From: Paroedura picta
Lineage: Eukaryota; Chordata; Lepidosauria; Squamata; Gekkonidae
DNA length: 64,000 nt
NCBI RefSeq assembly: GCF_049243985.1
Contig: NC_135369.1
Coordinates: 77,937,765-78,001,764, forward strand
Direction: 5' to 3'
A model generated the notes under the pieces. That model saw nothing but the letters and a program-made list of their open reading frames with translations. It was not told the origin of the DNA and did no database searches. Every line of letters starts with the position of its first letter. Within the stretch, counting starts at the first letter, position 1. This document shows, in pieces, positions 40,849 to 49,849 of this stretch. A program made the position numbers and the translations under genes.

Positions 40849-41059
40849 ATTGAGGGACAAGCGGCTTCCTCGGGGGGCCGGAAAAGGCGGGTTTCTGCTG
40901 TTGCCATGGAGACGAGTTGGAAATCGTATAAGGTGACACGTAATTGGCTAAACGCTACTTACGGCAGGAACTGACGGCAAGATTCGTTCAGGCCCGGCCT
41001 ACTCGAAACGCGGCGCTCCGACCGACTGAGAGAGCGCTGTGCGCATGCGGGCTACAAAC
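40849..41059. promoter_or_regulatory. CpG-rich, possibly bidirectional promoter of SLC30A6
   Basis: Rich in CG dinucleotides and just upstream of the SLC30A6 start codon. Visible candidate sites: an RFX X-box-like GTTGCCATGGAGAC (40900-40913; the GGCAAC half is exact on the - strand), an inverted CCAAT box ATTGG (40943-40947), an ETS-type CCGGAA (40878-40883), and at the far edge TGCGCATGCGG (from 41040), close to the NRF1 consensus. No TATA box. A + strand ORF begins at 41060, so divergent transcription is possible. Confidence 0.6.
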
Positions 41060-41398
41060 ATGGCGAGGCTGCTGATTCGTTGCTTGCGGGCGGTGCGCCT
41101 TCAGCGATGCTCCAATGCCCGCCCTTCCTTTGAGCGCGTTGTTCCGGCTGTCAGCAGGAGAACAGCCAGGGTCACTTTAAAAACTAGCGGAATCTATTTC
41201 ACTAGGAACATGTTAACCTGCTTCATACTGGAACCATCGAAGTCGGTATTGTCTACTCAGACCGGCAAAAGCACTCCAGGGTCTCACTTCAGATCACCTG
41301 AAGTGTGCTCCTTACTGGAGCTGCTGGGGATTCTGCAAGATATGTGGGTCCATAAGAAGAACTCCAGGCTTCTAGGCCAACGAACAGCGTTTTATTAG
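41060..41398 (+). CDS. Unassigned divergent ORF next to the SLC30A6 promoter
   Basis: I do not recognise this ORF. ATG at 41060 in a good start context (ACAAACATGG) opens a 112-residue frame beginning MARLLIRCLRAVRLQRCSNA, rich in Arg and hydrophobic residues and lacking acidic residues at first, as in a mitochondrial targeting peptide. No downstream exon on the + strand could be matched to it; the next 9 kb are mostly repeats. It may be the first exon of a promoter-associated transcript, a lineage-specific gene, or chance. The CpG-rich first part supports transcription more than the later part does. Confidence 0.25.
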   Translation: MARLLIRCLRAVRLQRCSNARPSFERVVPAVSRRTARVTLKTSGIYFTRNMLTCFILEPSKSVLSTQTGKSTPGSHFRSPEVCSLLELLGILQDMWVHKKNSRLLGQRTAFY

Positions 41399-41587
41399 CG
41401 ATTTCAGCAGTGATTACATGTTGCAACAAGAGCCAAGAAGACTGACAAACCCTTCATAAAACCCCATTTTATATACACAAAGCAGACAGTAGGTCTCCCC
41501 AGCTGCGTGTGCAATTGGCCAGATTAGCATTGATTGATTTAAACTGTTAGGTGAGTTACATGTCTGCTCGGATCCGGCCTCAGACAT

Positions 41588-41690
41588 CACAGAATCATAG
41601 AGTTGGAAGGGGCCATACAGGCCATCTAGTCCAACCCCCTGCTCAACGCAGGATCAGCCCAAAGTATCCTCAAAATCAGTCCTCAGCAGA
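41588..41690 (-). repeat. CR1 3' end fragment
   Basis: The + strand shows AGAATCATAGAGTTGGAAGG, GGCCATACAGGCCATCTAGT and CAACCCCCTGCTCAACGCAG, the reverse complement of the CR1 3' end. Confidence 0.85.
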
Positions 41691-41696
41691 TCCACA

Positions 41697-41765
41697 TACA
41701 CAACAGATTCAACCTCGGACCTTCTGTATGCCAAGCAGGCACTCTGCTACTGAGCCAAAATCTCT
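41697..41765 (-). repeat. tRNA-derived SINE head fragment
   Basis: The - strand reads GGCTCAGTAGCAGAGTGCCT, GCTTGGCATACAGAAGGTCC and GAGGTTGAATC, the tRNA-like head of the SINE family at 400-640. Too short and altered to be a tRNA gene. Confidence 0.65.
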
Positions 41766-41974
41766 TCTGCTTTTGTCCATCAGAGGTCATTTCAGATCTG
41801 TGGAGCGGAAATCATTTCAGGAATATTTCTAGGGGAAATTATAAAAGGAGGCATGGACATAAAGACTAACAGTATTTATTCCAGCATAAGATTGTGTTCC
41901 CAACATGGTCTGGGACCACTGTATCCATGGGACCATCTCTTCTGCAATACCCTTGCTTGTGGTTCTTGGCCTGA

Positions 41975-42350
41975 AAGAAGTAAAACTAGCCTTCATCATG
42001 GCCATGGCCTTTTCAGTCCTGACCCTGGCCTGGTGGGACATTATCCCTGGTGAGTCAGGGCCCTCCAGGACCTTCAGCAGTTTCAGAGGGCCTGTATGAG
42101 AGTGGTTTTGCCAGGCCTATGACTGAGGCCAGGAAATTAACACCAAGGAGTTGCTGGCCTTCCTACCCAAGAATCCCCACTCACAAATTATGAATCCACT
42201 CAATATGAACTAGCCTCCCTCTGTAATGATTTTTAGGTGGTGGATTTTAATAGTATAGTTTTAATCTTAAATTTATATACACATTGTATATTTTATTGTC
42301 CATTAGCCAATATGGGAAGAATGGGTTGCAAAAATAAAGTATTATTATTG
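41975..42350 (+). mobile_element. L2-type LINE 3' end
   Basis: Contains TTTTCAGTCCTGACCCTGGC, CTGGTGGGACATTATCCCTG and ...CAGGGCCCTCCAGGACC, the coding end of L2, then a diverged tail to AAAATAAAGTATTATTATTG. Confidence 0.65.
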
Positions 42351-42361
42351 TTCATCTCGGG

Positions 42362-42995
42362 CAGGCTTTCTCAAGAGAATCAGTTTGGTGTAGTAGTTAG
42401 GAACACCAACTTCTAATCTGACAATCTGGGATTGATTTCTCCCTCCTCCACATGCAGGCAGCTAGGTGACCTTGGGCTCGCCATAGAAATGATAAAAGTT
42501 GTTCTGATAGAGCAGTAATATCAGGGCTCTCTCAGTCTCACCTACCTCACAGGTTGTCTGTTATGGGGAGAGGAAAGGGAAGGTGATTGTAACCTGCTTT
42601 GAGACTCCTTCAGGTAGAGAAAAGTGGCATATAAGAACCAACTCTTCTTCTTCAACCAGAGTTTTGTGAAACCCTGGGGTTTCTTGACGGCCCTGGAAGG
42701 GTTTCCCAAATTAATGGGAGTTAATCAATTTTGTATATATATATACATATACATTTTAAAAATATATTCTTAATTGGTTAAACATTTATTGGGTGATATA
42801 TGGTGATGTTGACCTGATCCCCCCTCGCCAAATTGTCAATGATGGACCTGGAGGGGGTGGGAAGGGGAGTGGCCCGGAGTGGGCATGTACACAGCTATGC
42901 TTCCCAACTATATTCTGCATGATTGTGCCTGGGGTTTCTCGAAACCTGAAGAATGTTTCAGGGGTTCCTCAATTGGAAAAAAGATTGAGAAATTA
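42362..42995 (+). mobile_element. hAT-type MITE, third copy, split by a SINE
   Basis: Starts CAGGCTTTCTCAAG at 42362, then a SINE (about 42380-42655), then resumes with GTTTTGTGAAACCCTGGGGT and ends GATTGAGAAATTAG. Same family as 12424 and 20753. No clear target duplication at the outer ends. Confidence 0.65.
42380..42655 (+). repeat. tRNA-derived SINE, second family, nearly complete
   Basis: TTGGTGTAGTAGTTAGGAAC head, TAGGTGACCTTGGGCTCGCC, CAGTAATATCAGGGCTCTCT, TATGGGGAGAGGAAAGGGAA, TGAGACTCCTTCAGGTAGAG and the end CAACTCTTCTTCTTC. The best copy of the family in the window; inserted into a hAT MITE. Confidence 0.88.
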
Positions 42996-43905
42996 GCAGA
43001 TGTCCTCTTTTTTTGGGGTGTTGTCCACCCTCTTTTGGGCTGTTTTTAGAAATCATATTAAAATGTCCTCTTGGATTGAAAGGTTAGGAATATTCCTAGT
43101 TAGTGGCAATTATCACAGCTTAAATAGGAGGGGTATTTAAAATGAGTGTTGTCATAGGAAGCACTTGTTTGAAATATGGTACCCTAAATGCATTAAAGTA
43201 TCCATTGTTAAGCTCCTGGGTTAGATGCTGTCCCTTCTCACTTGCTGACGTACTTACCTCTGTAAACTGAAGTAAACAAAAGAACCCCTTCTGTGGACCA
43301 ATACTGCTTAGAAGAAAAAAGACACAAATACAAGTCATGTATTCAGATGCCAGATGCCCCTTAGTTGTACTAACCCCTTAATGACTGATTCTGCTTTCAC
43401 ACACACTAAATTACACATTTTTAATTCACTTTCAATGCACTTTTGAACGGGAGTTTACTATGTGAAATGGCAAAATCCACTTGCAAAACAGTGGCAGAGG
43501 ATGATTGAAACTGCATTATAAAGAGTGCAATCACTGGTGTGTTAGAACTCTGGGGAGCTTTGAAACATTCATCTGCATACACACACACACCACCCCCGGG
43601 TATAAAGAAAGACTTACAGATAGGAAATGAAATCAAAGACATATTTGTCTTATTAAAAGTTTTCTAATTCCTTTCAACACAAATTGTACCAATGTAAGGG
43701 GCAGCAAGGAAAGGAGAAGAAGTGGAATAACTTGTAGAAGTTGAAAGACGTTTAATTTGCTAGCAGTGCAGCTGAAATGGCAAGATGAGAAAAGGCGATG
43801 GTGAGAGAACAGTGATGCCAATTCTGGGCTGGCAGATTTGAGTCTGGAGCGGAGCAGAACCTTGGCATGTTGGGGAAGTATTTATTTACAACATGGTGTG
43901 TATGT
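42996..43905. other. Intergenic stretch, nothing assignable
   Basis: AT-rich; short CA and C-rich tracts at about 43578-43597. No exon or repeat family recognised. Confidence 0.4.
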
Positions 43906-44040
43906 GGTATGATTTGCCGTTGTCTGCCTCTGTGTCATGACCCCAGTGTTCCTTGGAGGAACTCCATTCAGATCCTTGAAAGTCTCCCATCCAAGTACTA
44001 GCCAGGGTCAGTTCTGCTTAGCTTCCGCAAGATCCAGCCA
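43905..44040 (-). repeat. 5S rRNA-related SINE fragment
   Basis: CTCCCATCCAAGTACTAGCC and CTGCTTAGCTTCCGCAAGAT are the reverse complement of the 5S rRNA internal control region. Preceded by TTGTCTGCCTCTGTGTCATG, part of the same repeat. Not a 5S gene. Confidence 0.75.
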
Positions 44041-44054
44041 GCTACTGCACTTGG

Positions 44055-44536
44055 CGTTTCTGGGTAAGGTAGTTGAAAGGGCTGCTGGGGACCAGCTCCT
44101 GGCATTCTTGGAAAAAACTTTGGTTCTCGATCCATACCAGTCTGGCTTCCATCCAGGCCACAGGGTGTAGACGGCACTGGTCACCCTAAAGGATGATCTC
44201 CGGCACCATCTGGATCGTGGCGGGTAGGCCGTACTCATTATGTTGGATCTGTTGGCCACCTTTGATCTAGTTGACTATGAGTTGTTGGTCCACCGCCTCA
44301 CTAGGACAGGGATATGGGGCATAGCCCTTGGCTGGTAATGCTCCTTTCTCCAGAACCGGCCCCAGAGGGTAGAAGTGGGGAAGGAGCTATCCCGCTCCCG
44401 TAGTCTCCCTTCTGGAGTTCTGCAAGGGGGGTGCGCTCTCCCCCACTCTCTTTAACATCTTTATGCGCCCTCTGGAACAGCTGGTCTAGAGCTTTGGGCT
44501 GGGTTGTCATCAATATACCGATGACACCCAGCTTAT
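44055..44536 (+). mobile_element. L2-type LINE, RT-domain fragment
   Basis: Reads GKVVERAAGDQLLAFLEKTL, LDPYQSGFHPGHRV, then RT-like LMLDLLATFDLVDYELLVHR and TDDTQL just before the junction. Stops and a frameshift present. Ends abruptly at the CR1 junction near 44536. Confidence 0.8.
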
Positions 44537-47160
44537 CATGGGGAACCTTATCAAAAGCTTTACTATAATCCAAGTAAATGACATCAACCGAATTTCCACG
44601 ATCCATCAAACCTGTCACTTGGCCAAAAAAGGAAACCAGGTTGGTCTGACAGAACCTGTTGGAGACAAATCCATGCTGGCTTCCTTGGATCACCAAATTG
44701 TCCTCCAGATGTTTGCAGATCACTCCCTTTAATATCTGCTCCATTATCTTACCCATAACAGAGGTCAGACTCACTGGTCTGTAGTTTCCCAGGTCATCCT
44801 TCCTCCCTTTTTTGAAGATCGGAATAATGTTTGCTCTCTTCCAGTCCTCCGGGACATCTCCAGTCCTTAAAGAGGTCCCAAAGATGATGGACAAGGGTTG
44901 TGAAAGTTCTCTGGAAAGTTCTTTGAGCACTCTCAAGTGCATTTCATCCGGCCCAGGGGATTTGAACTCATCCAGTGCAGCTAAATGCCTCTCAACAACC
45001 TCTCTGTCCATGTCAACTTGCCACCCAGACACTATCCTTTGGCTACTGCCATCTCTAGATGTGCCTAAACCCTTTGACCTGTGGGAAGAAACAGATGTAA
45101 AATAGGCGCTGAGCCTTTCTGCTTTCTCTGCATCCTCCGTTAGTTTGTCCATCCGCACCCAACAGTGGGCCTATTGCCTCCTTTACTTTACGTTTGCTCC
45201 TCACATAACTGAAAAATCTTTTCTTGTTATAGTGGGCTTCCCTGACCAATCTTAGCTCACTCTCAGCTTTGGCTTTTTCTGATGATTGATCTACAGTGCC
45301 TAGTAACCTGTAGGTACTCTTCTTTAGAGCTCTGTCCTTCCCTCCATTTCCTGAACATTTCCATTTTCTTTCTTAGTTCCTCTTGAAGTTCTCGGTTCAT
45401 CCAAATAGGCTTCTTAGAGCTCCTGCAGTGTTTTCGTCTTTCTGGGATAGTCATTGATTGAGCATGCAATAGCTCTTGTTTGAGTAGCGCCCACCCTTCA
45501 CATGCTCCCTTCCCTTCCAGCATTCTCGTCCATGGTATGACACTCATCATGTCTCTGAGTTTATTAAAGTTTGCCCTACGAAAATCCAACATCCGCGTCT
45601 GGCTACAAGCTTCCTTGGCTCCCCATCTCAAAAGGAATTCTATGAGGACATGGTCACTTCCCCCTAGGGCCCCCCCACCTCCTTCACCTCATCCACCAAC
45701 TCTTGCCTGTTGGTCAGTATTAAGTCCAGTATGGCTGAACCTCTTGTGGGTTCATCTACCATTTGATAAATGAAATTGTCAGCCAGGCAGGTCAGAAAGT
45801 TACATGACTGAGGACGCTTCACAGAGTTTGTTTCCCAGCACACATCTGGGAAATTGAAGTCACCCATGATGACAAGGTCCTGCTGCTTGGATATTTTCTC
45901 AAGCTGCTCACAAAGTGCAGCATCCACATCCTCTCGTTGGTCAGGCGGTCGGTAGCAGACACCAACCACCACACTGTTTGTTTTCCCCTCGCTTATTTTC
46001 ACCCAGATGCTTTCCACTGTAGATATGCTCTCCTTCACTAGAATTTCCTGACAGGTAAGCCCTTTCCTCACATACAGTGCCACTCCTCCACCTCTTCGAT
46101 CTATTCTGTTTTTTCTGAACAGTTCATATCCATCCACCATTACATTCCAGTCATGAGAATCATTCCACCAAGTTTCTGTGATGCCTACTAGATCATACCT
46201 TTCCATCAGCATGAGAAGTTCCAGCTCTTCCTTCTTATTGCCCATGCTTCGGGTGTTATTATAAAGGCATCTGAATCCTTTTACTTTTGGTTCCCTATGA
46301 ACTGGCCTTTCTGGTTGGGCTGCCCCTGATCGGTCTCCTTCCTTACACTCCCTATGTTGATCGTCTCCTTCCCCTTGTGGCTTCAGTTTAAAGCTCTCCT
46401 GATGAATCTCCCCAGGTTCCTGTCAAACACTTTCTTCCCCAACTTCGATAAGTGCAGTCCATAAGGTGCTAGTAGGCCTTCCTCAAGAAAGCCTATCCCA
46501 TGGTCCCAGAAACCAAATCTCTCCTGCCGGCACCAACTATGCAGCCACTGATTCACCTCCATTATCTTCCTCTCCCAACGCATCCCTCTTCCCTTGACAG
46601 GCAGGATTGAAAAGAATACCACTTGTGCCCCCATTTGCTTGAGCTTCCTCCCTAGATCTTGATAGTGTGTTTTAATAGGAGCAATGGTATTCACGGACAT
46701 GTCATTTGTACCCACATGGACCATCACAAATGGGTAGCGATCCGTAGATTTGAGGAGTTTGGGCAGCCGTTCTGAAACGTCTTTAATTTTTGCCCCTGGC
46801 AAGCAACACACCTCTCGGGTGAGGTGGTCGGGCCTAGCCATATGGCGATCCATTCCTCTTAGCAGGGAGTCTCCATTTACCAGTACTCCCCTTTTTCTTT
46901 TCTTCTCAACACCATTCCCTTCTATCCCCGTGGCCTCTTCACTTTGTCTTAGACTTTGTTTTGGGACCTCTTCCCTCATTGACACTTGCACATCCTCTGC
47001 AAGGGCCTGAAATCTATCTTGGAGCTCCAAAGGTCCCGAGAACCATCTCGCTCTATGCCGTTGAGTCTTTTTCCTAACTGTCTGCAGAGGTTCTGTAATG
47101 AGGTCAATCCCCTTATCCTCTTCAGGACTGGTTGTATCCTCTTTATTCCAAGTTGCACAG
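44537..47160 (-). mobile_element. CR1 LINE lacking its 3' end, joined to an L2 fragment
   Basis: On the - strand: ORF1 from about 47160 (GDSLLRG-type SGNH domain, GTNDMS, YGLHLS) to 46383, then ORF2 endonuclease (46245-45664, with ITETWW and MGDFNFPDVCW), and RT start to IYLDYSKAFDKVPHD at about 44537. The rest of RT and the 3' end are missing. ORF2 is broken by several frameshifts. Close to the open copy at 21.5 kb. Confidence 0.92.
46383..47030 (-). pseudogene. CR1 ORF1 copy, partial
   Basis: 215 codons open, with GDSLLRGMDRHMARPDHLTR, VHVGTNDMSVNTIAPI and the C-terminal GLHLSKLGKKVFDRNLGRF. The Asp of the Asp-Gly-Leu-His motif is Tyr here (PYGLHLS). The N-terminal zinc-finger part is missing or out of frame. 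Confidence 0.85.
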
Positions 47161-47228
47161 CTCCGGTAATCTGGTATACATTGGTGGAGATCCGGTAGTT
47201 ACTCACCTCTTGCAAAATCTCCAAGAAA

Positions 47229-47401
47229 CAGCTTAGTGTAGTGTTTAGGAGCAGTAGCTTCTAATCTGGAAAGCTGGGCCTGATTCCCTGCTCCTCCACA
47301 TGCAGCCAGCTGGGTGACCTTGGCCTAGCCCCAGTCCTGATAGTGCTGTTCTCACAGAGCAGACCTGTCAGAGCTTTCTCAGCTCCAACTACCTCACAGG
47401 G
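47229..47401 (+). repeat. tRNA-derived SINE, second family, partial
   Basis: CTTAGTGTAGTGTTTAGGAG, TGATTCCCTGCTCCTCCACA, AGCTGGGTGACCTTGGCCTA and CTACCTCACAGGGG. The 3' part is absent. Confidence 0.8.
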
Positions 47402-47450
47402 GCTCCCCTGGTATTAAACTGCAACTCTCTCCTGCCTCCTCCCTGTAGAG

Positions 47451-49094
47451 CAAGGGTTCTCAAACTATGGCCTGTGGGCCACATGCGGCCCAATGAGAAC
47501 ATTTATCTGACCCTCTGGGTGTTTTTGCTGCCACTGCCTGTCCTACTTAGCAGCCAATTCATCCCGGACCCGCAGTATGCATGTATGGGATGTGTGCTAC
47601 ATTCTTCGACTCCTCTCCTTTTCTCTGTTTCTTGACTCTTGCAGCACACACGGCGTTAGGGCGAGCCAGGACCCATGGAGCCTATATAAGGTATCATGTG
47701 TGTGCAGTTCTCAGACCTCATGCTTAGGACGCTATGGAGAGCGGGTGGGGATTGATGGCCTATGGGGCGGGGGTTGGAGCTGGAGGCTGCCTTACAGCGG
47801 AGCGGCAGCCTCAGAAATGGTGGGGCTCACAGGGCTTGTGCCCCACTCCTCCCTCTTTCAGGCAGAGCCCACGCATTACGCCCGGCTATGTGGGTGCTGG
47901 CAGAACGCGAGTACGACAGGGTTGCTAGCCCACAGTGTAGAGTTCTTTTGGAAAGGCGGGCCTGCTGCCCTCCCTTTTTCTTCCAGGTGTGCAGAGCCGG
48001 AGGAAGGGATTCAAGGCTGAGGTGGTCCTCACAGGGGAAGAGCAGAGCCAGTCAGCTCACGGGGGTTTTGCCACCCCACCCCCATTCGTACAACAGGTTT
48101 TCAAGCTCAATGAGTGCTGGCTCAGGAGTGCGGAGCACCTCAGGATAGGCAGGCTTGGCAGCCAGGAGAGGGTGAGTTGGGAGCTGTTCCTTCTTGGGCA
48201 GCACCTGCGAGGGCAGCTGGCTTGGATCCATGAAAATTAGGCTCATGGAGATCTACCCCCCCCTCCACTCAGCTTCTGGGCTGGATTCCCCCCCCTTTGT
48301 AGCTGCAGGGGGAGGGGGATTAGAAGTTTGGCACAGCTGCTAAGAGCGGGATCCAACAGCCACTGGGCACACCCCCTTTCTTTTGCTGGATGTTGGGTGT
48401 GGGGGAGCTGGACTCCCCCCCCCCCTCCAGGTTCTCAAGAGCCAGGACATTCAATATGGGGAGCAGGAATAAACATTTTGGGAGGGCAACTGCATGAGCT
48501 CTTACAGGCATGCTTTCCAAGGGCTTCTCTTGAGTCAGGATGTTGGGATCAGGTGGCCCGACAGCTACATGGCGAGCTGCGGGTCCCTCCCTGCTCTTCT
48601 ATACATGCAGCCATCTGGGTCACCTTTGCTTTCCATAGCACTGCAAGCTGTTCCTCTGCAGTAATATCAGGGTTCTCTCAGCCTCACCTACCTCACAGGG
48701 TGCCTGTTGTGGGGGAGAGGAAAGGAAAGGCAATTGGAAGCTGCTTTGAAACCCCTTCTGGTAGAGTAAAGCAGCATGTAAGAACCAACTCCTCTGCAAC
48801 AGCTTTTAGCATTCAGAGGACTAATCATTGGAGGCAGATTTCCCAGATTTAGCTCACTGCCTGACAGTGTAGCAGCCAGTGCATTGGGGGGTGGAGCAGC
48901 TCACATTTTGTGAGAGTGGGCAAGTTGAGCAGGTCTTGTCACTAGCTGACACTGGGATAGTAGACACATAGCTCCTCTGGAGCATAGAGTTGGAATTTGT
49001 CCATAGTTTTTTTTTTTTTTAACTATAGTCCGGCCCTCCAACGGTCTGAGGGACAATGAACTGGCCCCTTGTTTAAAAAGTCTGAGGACCCCTG
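47451..49094. mobile_element. 1.64-kb non-autonomous hAT-like element
   Basis: Ends CAAGGGTTCTCAAACTATGG and (reverse complement of right end) CAGGGGTCCTCAGACTTTTT. Flanks CTGTAGAG (47443-47450) and CTCTAGAG (49095-49102) match at 7 of 8 positions. The interior is GC-rich, with short open frames on both strands but no transposase motif that I can see, and carries a partial SINE at 48658-48792. Confidence 0.65.
48658..48792 (+). repeat. tRNA-derived SINE, second family, 3' part
   Basis: GCAGTAATATCAGGGTTCTC, CACCTACCTCACAGGGTGCC and GTAAGAACCAACTCCT. Lies within the 1.64-kb hAT-like element. Confidence 0.8.
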
Positions 49095-49149
49095 CTCTAG
49101 AGGTAGGGGTAGAGGTTGGGGATAAGGGTGTTTGTTCTGCCATGTTGTT

Positions 49150-49294
49150 GGTCTATTGTATTTGTATTTTTTGTTTATTTTAATAGGGTTTTAATGGGGG
49201 TTTAACTGGACATCTGTAACCCGCCATGAGCCTGCTTACGAGTGGCAGGTAATAAATTAATAAAATAAAATAATTATTATTATTATTATTATTG
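49150..49294 (+). repeat. L2-type LINE 3' tail with (ATT)n
   Basis: TTTTAATAGGGTTTTAATGG, CTGTAACCCGCCATGAGCCT and GAGTGGCAGGTAATAAATTA, then A/T repeats and (ATT)n at 49272-49294. Confidence 0.7.
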
Positions 49295-49360
49295 CAGGAC
49301 TGTTAAGGATCTGCGGAGCCCATAGCACCAGAGGATTTGTGCGGCCCTAATAGAGTACAG

Positions 49361-49542
49361 CCTCTTGTGGCAAAGGGTGATAAAGCAGCTGATATGTCGG
49401 TAAAATGACTACCCAGCTTGCTTGGGGGTAGAACGGTAATGACTGGGGAAGGGAATGTCAAACCACCCTGAATTGAGTCTGCCAAGAAAACGTTAGAGGG
49501 CGTCACCCCAAGGGTCAGACATGCTTGCACAGGGGATACCTT
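49361..49542 (+). repeat. Sauria SINE with internal deletions
   Basis: CCTCTTGTGGCAAAGGGTGA head, then GTCGGTAAAATGACTACCCA, CAAACCACCCTGAATTGAGT and CAGACATGCTTGCACAGGGG. Parts of the head and of the 3' region are missing. Confidence 0.8.
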
Positions 49543-49738
49543 TAATAGAGTGCAATTGTGGTAGGAGCAGCTGGACTGGGGTTGGAGGGGCTCTCCACAG
49601 TGGAAAATGTATCACTCCGTGTCCTTAGAGAGAAGGGGAAGGATGGGATATGGCTTTGGTCCGTGGTGGGGAAGTTTTGCGTTGGGTCCCTGGAAGCATG
49701 GAGCCTATAGTTTGTTCTGTATGGATAAACCAGCCCTG

Positions 49739-49829
49739 GTCTGTTGTGGGAGAGGAAGGGAAGGCAATTATAAGCCACTTTTAGACTCTAATCAGGTAAT
49801 AAAAAGTACGGTATAAAGACCAACTCTAA
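49739..49829 (+). repeat. tRNA-derived SINE, second family, 3' end only
   Basis: CTGTTGTGGGAGAGGAAGGG, AAGGCAATTATAAGCCACTT and GACCAACTCTAA. Confidence 0.65.
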
Positions 49830-49849
49830 TTTGTTCCCTGCCTAAATTC

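Noticed and set aside
45480-45773. 97-codon + strand ORF
   Set aside because: Reverse strand of the CR1 ORF2 endonuclease/RT region, which is the real reading there.
47577-48020. 147-codon + strand ORF in a GC-rich block
   Set aside because: Lies within a hAT-like element, overlaps other frames on both strands, and shows no domain or splice pattern.
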